The notes: generated from the sequence alone by a model not told the origin. 64,000 bases of DNA from Martinezella multihospitum (GCF_900094585.1 NZ_FMAG01000005.1:62001-126000), one strand, 5' to 3'. Counted from the first letter of the stretch, positions 44,825 through 53,440 are shown. Numbers and translations are program-made.

Positions 44825-45793
44825 TTAGAGCTTCGCGAACAATGCCGCCCGCGTCGCCTCGTCCACGAAGGCCGCTTCGATCGCCGTGCGGGTCATAGCG
44901 TTGATCTCGTCGTCGCTGAAACCGAAGGCTGTTGAGGCCAGTTCGTATTCGCGCTCCAGCGAGGTGTGGAAGAACGGCGGGTCATCGGAACTGATCGTGA
45001 CCTTCACGCCGGCATCGCGCAGCTTGCGCAGCGGGTGCGACTGGAAATCCGGAAAGACCTTGAGCGCGACGTTGGAGCCAGGGCACACTTCCAGCACGGT
45101 GCCGAGATCGGCAAGGCGCTTGACGAGATCCATGTCCTCGATGGCGCGCACACCATGGCCGATACGAGCCGGGCGCACCAGGTCGACAGCATCGGCGACG
45201 CTGAATGCGCCGCAGACCTCGCCCGCATGAATGGTGATGCCGAGACCGGCCTCGCGGGCGATATCGAAGGCGCGGGCATAATCGGCAACGCGGCCCATGC
45301 GCTCTTCGCCGGCCATGTTGAAACCGGTGATCAGTGGATTGTCGCTCTTGGCGGCATATTCCGCTGCCTTCACCACGCGGTCCGGGCCGAAATGGCGTTC
45401 GCCGGTCACGATCAGCCGCGCCTCGATGCCGGTCTTTGCCTTGGCGGCGCGGATGCCGGCCGAAACGCCTGCCATATAGGCGTCGGCTCCGAGGCCGATG
45501 CGGTCGCCATGGTCGGGCGAGACGATGAGTTCGCTATAGATCGTGCCGATGCCGGCAAGCTCTTCGAGATAGGTTTCGGTCAGCAGCGCATAGTCTTCCT
45601 CAGTGCGGTAAACCTCGGAAACCTTATCGTAGCAAACCAGGAATTCGGCAAAATCCTCCCAGAGGTAAACGCCGTCCTTGAGGAAGGCGCGGGTATCGAC
45701 GCCGTATTTCTCTGCCTGAGCCAGCGTCAGAGCTGGCGGGGCGGCACCTTCCAGATGGCAGTGCAGCTCCACTTTCTTTAGATGCGATGTCAA
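44825..45793 (-). CDS. add: Adenosine deaminase family protein
   Basis: The 322 aa amidohydrolase has zinc ligands His11-Cys-His13 followed by Leu-Glu-Gly, the Thr-Ile-His-Ala-Gly-Glu motif with catalytic Glu, and Ser-Ser-Asp-Asp-Pro-Pro-Phe-Phe near residue 271. The TTG start (45793-45791) is supported by AGGAG and by the 4 bp overlap with the deoB stop; the longer frame to 45955 is inside deoB. The pathway suggests adenosine or deoxyadenosine. The SDDPP block resembles that of 6-aminodeoxyfutalosine-type deaminases as I recall them, so specificity is not certain. Confidence 0.85.
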   Translation of the reverse strand: MTSHLKKVELHCHLEGAAPPALTLAQAEKYGVDTRAFLKDGVYLWEDFAEFLVCYDKVSEVYRTEEDYALLTETYLEELAGIGTIYSELIVSPDHGDRIGLGADAYMAGVSAGIRAAKAKTGIEARLIVTGERHFGPDRVVKAAEYAAKSDNPLITGFNMAGEERMGRVADYARAFDIAREAGLGITIHAGEVCGAFSVADAVDLVRPARIGHGVRAIEDMDLVKRLADLGTVLEVCPGSNVALKVFPDFQSHPLRKLRDAGVKVTISSDDPPFFHTSLEREYELASTAFGFSDDEINAMTRTAIEAAFVDEATRAALFAKL

Positions 45794-47010
45794 AGGAAAC
45801 TCCTCCCGTGCGGCCCGGCCGCAATTCCCAAATGTCTGGCAACCGTCTCGCCGATATCGGCATAGGTCTGGCGGACGCCGATGGAGCGCGAGCGAATGCC
45901 CGGTCCGTAAGCCATGACAGGCACGCGCTCGCGCGTGTGATCCGTGCCGCGCCAAGTCGGGTCGCAGCCGTGATCGGCTGTCAGAATGACGAGATCACCC
46001 GCCTTCAGCTTCTTGTGCACCTCAGGCAGGCGCGCATCGAAGGCTTCGAGCGCGGCGGCATAGCCCCGCACGTCGCGGCGATGACCGTAGACCATGTCGA
46101 AATCGACGAAATTGGTGAAGACCAGATCGCCGTCCTCAGCCTCGTCCATGGCTTTCAGTGTCGCATCCATCAGCGCCATGTTGCCATTGGCCTTGATGAC
46201 CCTGGAGATGCCCTGATGGGCAAAGATATCGCCGATCTTGCCGACGGCATGCACCGTGCGCTCGGCTTTCACCAGGCGGTCGAGCAGCGTCGGTTCCGGC
46301 GGCAGCACCGAGAAATCGCGGCGATTGCCGGTTCGCTCGAAAGTCGCCACCGTCTCGCCAATGAAGGGGCGGGCAATGACGCGGCCGATATTGTAGGGAT
46401 CGAGCAAGGTGCGCACGATCTTGCAAAGGCCGATCAGCCGGTCGAGGCCGAAATGCTGTTCGTGTGCGGCGATCTGGAAGACGGAATCGGACGAGGTGTA
46501 GCAGATCGGCTTGCCGCTGCGGATGTGTTCTTCGCCAAGCTTGGCGATGATATCCGTGCCGGAGGCATGGCAATTGCCGAGAATCCCTGGCAGATCGGCC
46601 GCTTCGCAGATGGCCTTTACCAGCTCCGGCGGGAAGGCATCGCCTTCTGCCGGAAAGTAACCCCAGTCGAACATGACGGGCGTGCCGGCAATTTCCCAAT
46701 GGCCCGATGGCGTATCCTTGCCGCGGGAGGTTTCGCTCGCGCATCCATAGAGGCCGTAGAGCTTTTCCGGCAAAGGCATGCCGGCAGGATAATTGCCAGT
46801 GGCCGCCTTTGCGATCTCCAGCAGACCGAGGCCGGACATGATCGGCAATGCCAGCGGACCCTGGCGCAAGCCTTCGCGGTCGGCAGCGCCAGCGGCGCAG
46901 AACTCGGCGATATGGCCAAGCGTATCGGCACCCTCATCACCATAGCTTGCCGCATCCGGGCCGCCGCCGACACCGAAAGAATCCAGAACGAAGAGAAAGG
47001 CGCGTGCCAT
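45790..47010 (-). CDS. deoB: Phosphopentomutase
   Basis: The 406 aa alkaline-phosphatase-superfamily mutase has the metal-binding Leu-Asp-Ser-Phe-Gly-Val-Gly near residues 8-14, with the phosphorylated Thr in Ala-Asp-Thr-Leu-Gly-His. Late metal ligands lie in Thr-Ala-Asp-His-Gly-Cys-Asp-Pro and Gly-Thr-Asp-His-Thr-Arg-Glu. It converts ribose/deoxyribose-1-phosphate to the 5-phosphate for DeoC and the pentose pathway. It is first gene of deoB-add, convergent with the operon encoding the other steps. Confidence 0.95.
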   Translation of the reverse strand: MARAFLFVLDSFGVGGGPDAASYGDEGADTLGHIAEFCAAGAADREGLRQGPLALPIMSGLGLLEIAKAATGNYPAGMPLPEKLYGLYGCASETSRGKDTPSGHWEIAGTPVMFDWGYFPAEGDAFPPELVKAICEAADLPGILGNCHASGTDIIAKLGEEHIRSGKPICYTSSDSVFQIAAHEQHFGLDRLIGLCKIVRTLLDPYNIGRVIARPFIGETVATFERTGNRRDFSVLPPEPTLLDRLVKAERTVHAVGKIGDIFAHQGISRVIKANGNMALMDATLKAMDEAEDGDLVFTNFVDFDMVYGHRRDVRGYAAALEAFDARLPEVHKKLKAGDLVILTADHGCDPTWRGTDHTRERVPVMAYGPGIRSRSIGVRQTYADIGETVARHLGIAAGPHGRSFL

Positions 47011-47143
47011 AGATCACCCGATAGAAAGTCGTCACCCGGCAGGTCTTCCGGGTTATTGGACGTCACCCATATAACGGAGGCATCGGCTTGGCAATTTTCC
47101 GTTTAGAAGTGGTACTTCGGGCACGGTTTTAGCCGTCGGGCTA

Positions 47144-47734
47144 TCAGCAATCGCTGCAGCTGATCGAAGTGCCGACACGCTGCCGGTAGTAATATTGCCG
47201 GCTGATGGTGATCTGGTTTGTGCCGCTTGGCAGGAAATTGGCACCGAAGGTGAGGAGCTGATAGGGGAGGGCAAGCTCGCTACGGACGAGGAATGTGCTT
47301 GCTTGATTCATGTTGGCCGGCACCGTGACCGTGGAGCCTGGTGTATATGGCCTGGTTCCGTCCTGTGCCCAGGACCAGGCAACGGTCGCCTTGCCGGTCG
47401 CGTCGATCGCAATACCGGTGATCTTCAACGTCAGGCCGGTCGTGCTATAGGGCGCGAAGATCGCGCCGGCAACGGACGGCATGCCCGCAAGCACGGACTT
47501 GGTGACCGTCGATTGCTGCGAGACGATGTCTGCGATCGAACCGGCAGAGCGGCTGGCGCGTTTCGACGCATTGAGGCCGACGGTAAGCTCGAAGGCACCG
47601 AGATAGAGCATCAGCAATACGGGAAAAAGAATAGCGAATTCGATCGCGCCGACGCCACGTTCGTCACGAGCGAAGCGTTTCAGGATGCCAAAGGGCGCAC
47701 TCTTTTTCCCGGTCATGCTCATGAGGCCGTTCAC
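47144..47734 (-). CDS. TadE-like pilus assembly protein
   Basis: The 196 aa TadE-type pseudopilin has a basic head ending Asp-Glu-Arg-Gly-Val-Gly-Ala-Ile-Glu-Phe and a hydrophobic helix (about residues 30-52), then a periplasmic domain with two late cysteines. The GTG start (47734) overlaps the stop of the upstream gene; ATG codons 4 and 6 codons further are weaker options. It is the second of two minor-pilin-like genes. Confidence 0.8.
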   Translation of the reverse strand: MNGLMSMTGKKSAPFGILKRFARDERGVGAIEFAILFPVLLMLYLGAFELTVGLNASKRASRSAGSIADIVSQQSTVTKSVLAGMPSVAGAIFAPYSTTGLTLKITGIAIDATGKATVAWSWAQDGTRPYTPGSTVTVPANMNQASTFLVRSELALPYQLLTFGANFLPSGTNQITISRQYYYRQRVGTSISCSDC

Positions 47735-48339
47735 GGATAATTCTCGTTCTGAAAGGCCGCGGTTGCGACGATGAGATAGACTGAGGCCGAGCCGTTGGTT
47801 GGATGCACATTGGTAAGATAGGGGCGCAGCAGATCCGTTATGATCTGCCAGCGATAATAGGCGCGCACCATGTTCAGCGACTTGGCGCCGCCGGGGGTAA
47901 AAGTGAATCCGGTGGTGCTGAGATCGGAATAGGAGTTGAGAGGGATCGTTGTCGGCATGGATGCGAAGCTCGAATAGCTCTCCACATCGAGGTAGAGGTT
48001 CGCCGGCGTCTGTACTTCGGTGGAGGAGCAGGTAATGAGCACGGCAATCTCGTTGCAGAATGCCTGTCGGAATTGCTGCGAAGTCGTATTGGCTGCCGTA
48101 ATCTGTCCGGTTCGGATCTGGCGCGCCAGAGTATCGACCGCGTTTGAAACGACCTGCTCCGCAGTGAAGGCGACGAAGGTTTCGATGATCGCAAAGACGA
48201 TTAGAAAATAGGGGATCGCAAGTAACGCAAATTCGATCGCTGCTGTCCCGTCCCGAGAACGCACGAATTCACGCAAGCTGCCTCGGACACGGCGACGTGC
48301 GCGGCCTGTATTGGCGTGAAGGGTATTATCTGGCGTCAT
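47731..48339 (-). CDS. TadE/TadG-like pseudopilin
   Basis: The 202 aa protein has a basic N-terminus, then Arg-Asp-Gly-Thr-Ala-Ala-Ile-Glu-Phe-Ala (processing site and Glu5-like position) and a membrane helix at about 38-60. A periplasmic domain with two cysteines near 95-104 follows. It is paired with the next TadE-like protein by overlapping ends. Tad pseudopilins are cleaved by the prepilin peptidase (CpaA here) and help initiate the Flp pilus. Confidence 0.82.
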   Translation of the reverse strand: MTPDNTLHANTGRARRRVRGSLREFVRSRDGTAAIEFALLAIPYFLIVFAIIETFVAFTAEQVVSNAVDTLARQIRTGQITAANTTSQQFRQAFCNEIAVLITCSSTEVQTPANLYLDVESYSSFASMPTTIPLNSYSDLSTTGFTFTPGGAKSLNMVRAYYRWQIITDLLRPYLTNVHPTNGSASVYLIVATAAFQNENYP

Positions 48340-48388
48340 GGGAAGTCCGCGGCGATTTACACGCGGACGACACTAGAATTGCTTTCTT

Positions 48389-48438
48389 GATAATCCGTTT
48401 CTCTTCTCTCTTCATATTTAGAGGAAACCGGGATTATC
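48389..48438. other. Long stem-loop between the pilus genes
   Basis: GATAATCC (48389-48396) and GGATTATC (48431-48438) form an 8 bp stem, extended inward by GTTTC/GAAAC. It lies in the 154 bp gap downstream of the N-domain protein gene and upstream of the TadE-like genes on the minus strand. It could be an attenuator or mRNA processing site; no U-tract follows. Confidence 0.4.
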
Positions 48439-48493
48439 GTTTGCTGCTTAATTCCTTGAATGTACTTTAGAATATTTGCGTTATCGAATGTTA

Positions 48494-48922
48494 TTATTGC
48501 CCGGCAGCAGCCGTTGGGGTTGTCGTCGTATTGTTCTGCTGGGCATGCTGTTCGCAATTGGGCGTGCACGACAGCACGGCGCGATCCGTCTGGCGAAACA
48601 CACGGACTGTATTGCCTTCGTCGATCGACACCAGGATCTGCTCGTCCACAATGGCATTGCCGTCGGCATCGAGCAGGATGATGTTTGTCGTGCCGAAGCT
48701 GCGGCCGGTCAGTACGATGGTTTTCGGATCGGCGACCGTCGCGTCGGCAACTTGCGAATTGCCGACAATGACCTTGCTGACAGGGCGATCCAGCTTCAAC
48801 ACGCGCGCGTGATCCATATAGACGCGCAGCATGCTTTCTCCGGCAGCGTGTGAAAACTCTGGCGTCATGCCGGCCATGGCGACAATGCCGGCAAGGAATG
48901 CTGTTCTGCCGCCGATTGGCAT
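48494..48922 (-). CDS. Pilus assembly protein with secretin-type N-terminal domain
   Basis: The 142 aa protein has a signal peptide (about residues 1-26, HAAGE after the core) and one T2SS/T3SS pil_N domain (about 30-110). It includes Lys-Leu-Asp-Arg-Pro-Val-Ser-Lys-Val-Ile-Val-Gly and Gly-Thr-Thr-Asn-Ile-Ile-Leu-Leu-Asp. CpaC carries the same domain near its N-terminus, so this is a secretin-less paralogue. AGAGG is 7 bp before ATG. It is divergent from flp across a 403 bp AT-rich region. Its C-terminal tail is rich in Thr and Gln. Confidence 0.82.
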   Translation of the reverse strand: MPIGGRTAFLAGIVAMAGMTPEFSHAAGESMLRVYMDHARVLKLDRPVSKVIVGNSQVADATVADPKTIVLTGRSFGTTNIILLDADGNAIVDEQILVSIDEGNTVRVFRQTDRAVLSCTPNCEQHAQQNNTTTTPTAAAGQ

Positions 48923-49325
48923 GGCTTGGCCTCTTGGAAAGCGATAGTGAAAAGAATTTCTGGATAGAATGAGAAAGAATGGTGAATGAACGATTAAGCG
49001 CGTCTTCCGTCATGCAATTATGGCGCAGATGTCCCATACAGGCCTTCATCGCCATTTGATTACGCAGGGCATGTATTGTTTCGAGCCAAATCGTATATCG
49101 CGCTAATATTCATACATCTAATAATTTCTATTCGGCTAAAGATTTTCTTTAAAAGCCTACGGAATAACATAGAGGTCACGTTAACTATTCTATTTTCGCC
49201 TCTTTATTTACAACACATTAACCTAATTCTTTAAAGCGATGGAAACGGCGGGAAGCTACCGTGCAACTCATCCGATCAACGGCAACAGTTGACGGACGTG
49301 CTGTCAACAAAGTGGAGTCAAACAC
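48923..49325. promoter_or_regulatory. 403 bp AT-rich divergent promoter region of the tad locus
   Basis: No gene is seen. The middle (about 49050-49240) is strongly AT-rich, unlike the rest of the window, and holds a TTAACCT at 49218-49224, a half-site-like element for the CtrA regulator. GTTGAC (49288-49293) and GTCAAC (49303-49308) form a dyad just before the flp ribosome binding site GTGGAG. Flp pilins need a very strong promoter, which this area should contain. Confidence 0.5.
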
Positions 49326-49523
49326 ATGTCCAAGCTTTTTTCGCGCTTCCTGAAGGATGAGTCGGGCGCAACCGCAATCGAATACGGTCTGATCGCTGCT
49401 CTGATCTCGGTTGCCATCATCACCGGTGCAACCACCCTGGGTAACACGCTGAGCCTGACCTTTACGAACATTGCCAAGCAGATGAATACTTCCGGTTCCG
49501 GAATCGGCAGCAAAACTCAGTAA
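49326..49523 (+). CDS. flp: Flp family type IVb major pilin
   Basis: The 65 aa prepilin has a short basic leader ending at Gly14, then Ala-Thr-Ala-Ile-Glu-Tyr (positions 15-20). This is the Flp motif with Glu at +5 and Tyr at +6, followed by a 20-residue hydrophobic helix. CpaA would cut after Gly14. The short polar tail is Ser/Gly rich. The strong GTGGAG SD and a hairpin after the stop point to high expression. It is the fibre subunit of the adhesive Flp pilus. Confidence 0.95.
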   Translation: MSKLFSRFLKDESGATAIEYGLIAALISVAIITGATTLGNTLSLTFTNIAKQMNTSGSGIGSKTQ

Positions 49524-49552
49524 TACTTCGTCTAAGTGGCGCAGTGCTTTTT

Positions 49553-49582
49553 GGAAGCCGCTCGAGAAAACGAGCGGCTTCC
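49553..49582 (+). terminator. 12 bp-arm hairpin between flp and cpaA
   Basis: GGAAGCCGCTCG (49553-49564) pairs perfectly with CGAGCGGCTTCC (49571-49582) around a 6 bp loop. Only a short C/T stretch follows. It probably stabilises flp mRNA or limits read-through into cpaA, so that pilin exceeds assembly proteins. Confidence 0.6.
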
Positions 49583-49605
49583 CTTATATGTGGAAGGATG
49601 CTGTC

Positions 49606-50118
49606 GTGATCGAAAATGTAGCGTTACTTATATTTCCACTCTGCATGTCGATTGCCGCGATTTCGGATCTGTTCACCATGACCATCCCAAATCGTGTTTC
49701 TCTCGCGCTCGCAATCTCATTCCTAATATTGGCGCCTCTCTTCGGGTTGTCGCTTGCGGAAATCGGCATGCATTTTGCCGGTGCCGGTCTTGTCTTTCTC
49801 GCATGCTTTGCGTTGTTCGCGCTGAACGTCATGGGTGGCGGTGATGCAAAGCTTCTGGCCGCTGCCACGCTTTGGTTCGGCTTCGATTCGTCCCTGATGG
49901 AATTTCTCATCTATGTCGCGTTCATCGGCGGCGTGCTGACGGTCTTGATCGTTTTACTCCGCTCCCAGGCCAACACGATACTGGCCATTGGTCTTCCGCT
50001 GCCGAATTCGTTGGTGATCGCCAAGAAAATTCCTTACGGAGTTGCCATTGCCATCGGTGGCATCATGGCCTTTCCGTCTTCGCCGCTCCTGATTGCGGCT
50101 ACGGGCAGCATGTCTTGA
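49606..50118 (+). CDS. cpaA: Prepilin peptidase CpaA (TadV-type)
   Basis: The 170 aa polytopic aspartyl protease has about six helices. The two catalytic aspartates are in Ile-Ser-Asp-Leu near residues 20-23 and Gly-Gly-Gly-Asp-Ala-Lys near 75-80. It lacks the methyltransferase domain of classical PilD, as expected. The GTG at 49606 is chosen because GGAAGGA (49592-49598) is 7 bp upstream; the in-frame ATG at 49588 has no SD and overlaps the hairpin region. It cleaves Flp and the TadE-like prepilins. Confidence 0.9.
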   Translation: MIENVALLIFPLCMSIAAISDLFTMTIPNRVSLALAISFLILAPLFGLSLAEIGMHFAGAGLVFLACFALFALNVMGGGDAKLLAAATLWFGFDSSLMEFLIYVAFIGGVLTVLIVLLRSQANTILAIGLPLPNSLVIAKKIPYGVAIAIGGIMAFPSSPLLIAATGSMS

Positions 50119-50176
50119 GCCGGCGAGTAAAAATCAAACTCGAACATATATAATTTCTAATATATACCAAGTAATC

Positions 50177-50215
50177 ATGGTTAAGTAACAATAAATGTAA
50201 CTTCCCATTAACCAT
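50177..50215. promoter_or_regulatory. Dyad with CtrA half-site-like ends before cpaB
   Basis: ATGGTTAA (50177-50184) is perfectly inverted as TTAACCAT (50208-50215) in a 156 bp AT-rich gap between cpaA and cpaB. TTAACCAT resembles a half-site of the alphaproteobacterial cell-cycle regulator CtrA, which controls pilin genes in related species. The full TTAA-N7-TTAA was not found, so the call is tentative. Confidence 0.4.
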
Positions 50216-50274
50216 AATTACACCAATTGCCGGTCATTCTGTGGGCGAAGAATCCTGTTCCTCAAGGAATGACC

Positions 50275-51090
50275 ATGAAACCCGCCCGCATAATGATACT
50301 CGCAGTGGCAGCCGTCGCGGCCGGGATGGCCGGTCTGCTCGCGATGCGCCTGGCTGGTTCGCGCGATATCGTTCCCCAGCAGATTGCGGCGGTAGTGGAG
50401 AAGGAGGCGACGATCAATGTCCTCGTCGCCGGTGCCAATCTGCCCGTCGGTTCGCGTCTGAACGAGCAATCGATCCATTGGATGCCCTGGCCGGAGAGCG
50501 GCGTCGTCAAAGGTCTCATCACCGAACGCGAGCGCCCAAATGCACTCAAAGATCTGACCGGTGCCGTTGTTCGCCTGCCGATATTCGAGGGCGAGCCGAT
50601 CCGCGAGGAAAAGGTCGCCGATTCCAACAGCCGCATCCTTTCCTCATTGCTGCCGGCGGGCAAACGTGCCGTCGCCACCGAGATTTCCGTCGCCACCGGC
50701 GCAGGCGGCTTCATCCTTCCGAATGACCGCGTCGATGTGATCATGGTGCGCAAGGGTTCACAACAGCAGCTTGTCACCGAAACCGTGCTCAGCAACGTTC
50801 GCGTTCTGGCAGTCGATCAGCAGATCGAGGAAAAGCAGGACGGAAGCAAGGCCGTCGTCGGCGCAACCGCGACGCTGGAGCTGACGCCGGACCAGACGAA
50901 GGTCCTGGCCGTCGCGCATCAGATGGCCGATCGCCTGACGCTGGCACTGCGCTCCGTTGCCGACGCGCAGCAGCCCGATACGACAGCGGCGGATTATCTG
51001 CTGGCCGGGGACAATGGCGGCAGCATGATCCAAGTCATCAAATCGGGAGCGATCGTAACCGATGGCCCAAGCGGGCCGAAACCGCAGTGA
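50275..51090 (+). CDS. cpaB: Flp pilus assembly protein CpaB (RcpC-like)
   Basis: The 271 aa protein has an N-terminal membrane anchor (about residues 5-25) and a periplasmic SAF/RcpC-type domain: Val-Leu-Val-Ala-Gly-Ala-Asn-Leu-Pro-Val-Gly-Ser near 60 and Arg-Ala-Val-Ala-Thr-Glu-Ile-Ser near 140. The ATG at 50275 is right for AAGGA with 6 bp spacing; two upstream in-frame starts are not. It stabilises the CpaC secretin in the outer-membrane complex. A promoter region precedes it. Confidence 0.9.
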   Translation: MKPARIMILAVAAVAAGMAGLLAMRLAGSRDIVPQQIAAVVEKEATINVLVAGANLPVGSRLNEQSIHWMPWPESGVVKGLITERERPNALKDLTGAVVRLPIFEGEPIREEKVADSNSRILSSLLPAGKRAVATEISVATGAGGFILPNDRVDVIMVRKGSQQQLVTETVLSNVRVLAVDQQIEEKQDGSKAVVGATATLELTPDQTKVLAVAHQMADRLTLALRSVADAQQPDTTAADYLLAGDNGGSMIQVIKSGAIVTDGPSGPKPQ

Positions 51091-51104
51091 GAAGGGGCGA
51101 GACC

Positions 51105-52610
51105 ATGTTAAAGACAAGCAAGAAAGCCAGCCTCCCCCTTGCCGTGAGCCTCTCCTTCTCGGTCGCCTTTGCCGGCCTGCCCTTGGCAGATGTCCCGGCC
51201 TTTCTGCGCACGCCCACCGCTTTTGCGGGCGGATCGGACAGTATCGTCACGATAGCCGGCCTCGGCACGAAGCGCACATTGAAGCTTGGTCTCAACAAGG
51301 CGCTTGTCGTCGATCTGCCGGCCGATGCCCACGACATTCTTGTCTCCGATCCGAAGATGGCGGATGCGGTGACGCGGACCTCGCGTCGCATCTACCTTTT
51401 CGGCAAGACGGTCGGCCAGACCAACATCTTCATCTTCGGCGCCGACGGCAAGGAGATCGTCAGCCTCGATCTCCAGATCGAGCGCGACATTGCCGGGCTG
51501 CAGGCCAACCTCAAGCGCTTCATTCCGGACTCCGACATCAACGTCGAGATCGTTTCCGACAACATCGTCATGACCGGTACGGTGCGCACGCCGCAGGATG
51601 CGACACGCGCCGAGCAGCTCGCACAGGCTTTCCTCAAAGGCGGCGAAGCGACGACTCGAAACCAGACTGCCTCGGGCAGCGGCGACAACAATGCGGTCGC
51701 CATCTTCGCCGAAGCGCGGCAGACGTCGCAGATCGTCAACATGCTGCAGATCGAAGGCGAAGATCAGGTGACGCTCAAGGTGACCGTCGCCGAAATCAAG
51801 CGCAGCGTCCTGAAGCAGATCGGCTTCGACAACCTTGTCAGCAACTCCTCTGGCCTGTCGGTCGCTCAACTCGGCAGCCCTGTCTCGGATGGGACCGCGG
51901 CAACCGGCGGCGGCGGTCTGGCCAGCTTGTTCAAAACCGCCATCGGCAAATACAATATCAGTACTTATCTCAACGCTCTTGAGCAGGCTGGTGCCGTCCG
52001 CACGCTGGCTGAGCCGACGTTGACGGCGATCTCCGGTCAGGCCGCGACCTTCAATTCGGGCGGTCAGACGCTATACGCCGTGACGAACAAGGACGGGAGT
52101 GTCACGGTCACGCCCTTCACCTATGGCATCAGTTTGGCCTTCACACCTGTCGTGCTGTCTGCCGGACGAATCGCCCTGCATGTGCAGACCCAGGTTTCCA
52201 ATCCGGTTGGCACGGCTAACGCCGGCACGGCAACCTATAACCAGCGCGCCGCCGATACCTCTGTCGAGCTGCCGTCGGGCGGCTCGATCGCTTTGGCCGG
52301 TCTCTTGAGCGATACCATTCAGCAGACCACCAACGGTACGCCGGGCGCCTCGAAGATTCCAATTCTCGGCGCTCTGTTCCGCCAGAAGAGCTTTCAGCGC
52401 GACGAAACCGAGCTGGTCATCATCGCGACACCTTATCTGGTGCGTCCGGTCGCCCGCAGCCAGCTTGCCCGCCCTGACGACAATTTCTCGCCAAGCAACG
52501 ATATCAGCGGCTTTTTCATGAACCGTGTCAACAAGATCTACGGCCGCAGGGACGGGCCGCCGGTCGCCGATGCCGATTTCCACGGCACTGTCGGCTTCAT
52601 CTACAAGTGA
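51105..52610 (+). CDS. cpaC: Outer-membrane secretin CpaC (RcpA-like)
   Basis: The 501 aa protein has a signal peptide (about residues 1-42). Next come a pil_N domain (about 45-115, Leu-Val-Val-Asp-Leu-Pro), a BON-like segment, and the secretin core at about 230-440 with Val-Pro/Ser-Gly-Gly and Ile-Pro-Ile-Leu-Gly-Ala-Leu-Phe. It forms the ring through which the Flp pilus passes the outer membrane. ATG 51105 has AAGGGG upstream. Confidence 0.93.
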   Translation: MLKTSKKASLPLAVSLSFSVAFAGLPLADVPAFLRTPTAFAGGSDSIVTIAGLGTKRTLKLGLNKALVVDLPADAHDILVSDPKMADAVTRTSRRIYLFGKTVGQTNIFIFGADGKEIVSLDLQIERDIAGLQANLKRFIPDSDINVEIVSDNIVMTGTVRTPQDATRAEQLAQAFLKGGEATTRNQTASGSGDNNAVAIFAEARQTSQIVNMLQIEGEDQVTLKVTVAEIKRSVLKQIGFDNLVSNSSGLSVAQLGSPVSDGTAATGGGGLASLFKTAIGKYNISTYLNALEQAGAVRTLAEPTLTAISGQAATFNSGGQTLYAVTNKDGSVTVTPFTYGISLAFTPVVLSAGRIALHVQTQVSNPVGTANAGTATYNQRAADTSVELPSGGSIALAGLLSDTIQQTTNGTPGASKIPILGALFRQKSFQRDETELVIIATPYLVRPVARSQLARPDDNFSPSNDISGFFMNRVNKIYGRRDGPPVADADFHGTVGFIYK

Positions 52611-52623
52611 GGGGACACTGACC

Positions 52624-53403
52624 ATGAAGCGTGCCTTTTCAACCGGATTAACGAGAGATCTAAAAATGGCCAGTCCCGAACGCAATGCGACTCGCATCGG
52701 CCGGCCCCGTTTCTCCGGGCTGGCTCTGATAGCACCGGCCCTGTTCCTGACGGCCGCCGCCATTAGCGGCTGCGCCGATTCACGTGATCGCATGACCACC
52801 AGTGCCATCAACGACGATTACCGGCAGCGTCATCCGATCGTGTTGACGGAGAAGGAACACAATCTCGATATCCCGGTTGCCGCCAGCGACCGGCGCCTGA
52901 CGACGGGAATGCGCGATACCGTCCGCGGATTTGTCCAGGATTATCGAGCTCATGCAAGCGGTACGGTCGAAATCCTTGCGCCCAGGGGATCGATGAATTC
53001 GCTGGCGGCATCCACGTTGCGTCAGCAAATCCGCAGAGAGCTGGTTGCGAACGGCATCCCGTCAGCCCGCATCGTCGACAGCTACTATAGGGCTGGAGAT
53101 CCAGGCGATGCGGCTCCGATCCGTCTGCGTTTCACAGCCACGACGGCTCTGACCAACAGCTGCGGTCAATGGCCGAATGATCTTTCCGACAACGCCTTCG
53201 ACAATCAGAACTACTACAATTTCGGTTGCGCGACGCAGCGCAACCTGGCAGCGCAGATCGCCAATCCCACGGATTTGATCTCGCCCAGGGCTGTGTCGCC
53301 CATCGATACCGATCAGCGCAGCAAGGTGATCGACAATTACCGCAACGGCTCGGTTCCGACGAGTACCGCCACGCTCGGCGGCTTCAGTGGTTCCGGCCAA
53401 TGA
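52624..53403 (+). CDS. cpaD: Pilus assembly lipoprotein CpaD
   Basis: The 259 aa lipoprotein has an uncommonly long basic lead before the hydrophobic core. Its lipobox is Ala-Ile-Ser-Gly-Cys near residues 46-50. An ATG at 52666 (14 codons later) would give a more normal signal peptide. The CpaD domain contains Ile-Leu-Ala-Pro-Arg-Gly-Ser and ends with a Cys-Gly-Gln-Trp-Pro / Asn-Phe-Gly-Cys pair typical of the family. It is an outer-membrane part of the Tad secretin assembly. Confidence 0.88.
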   Translation: MKRAFSTGLTRDLKMASPERNATRIGRPRFSGLALIAPALFLTAAAISGCADSRDRMTTSAINDDYRQRHPIVLTEKEHNLDIPVAASDRRLTTGMRDTVRGFVQDYRAHASGTVEILAPRGSMNSLAASTLRQQIRRELVANGIPSARIVDSYYRAGDPGDAAPIRLRFTATTALTNSCGQWPNDLSDNAFDNQNYYNFGCATQRNLAAQIANPTDLISPRAVSPIDTDQRSKVIDNYRNGSVPTSTATLGGFSGSGQ

Positions 53404-53440
53404 TCATGGGGCTCACGCGTCGGCGCAACGGGATGAAATC

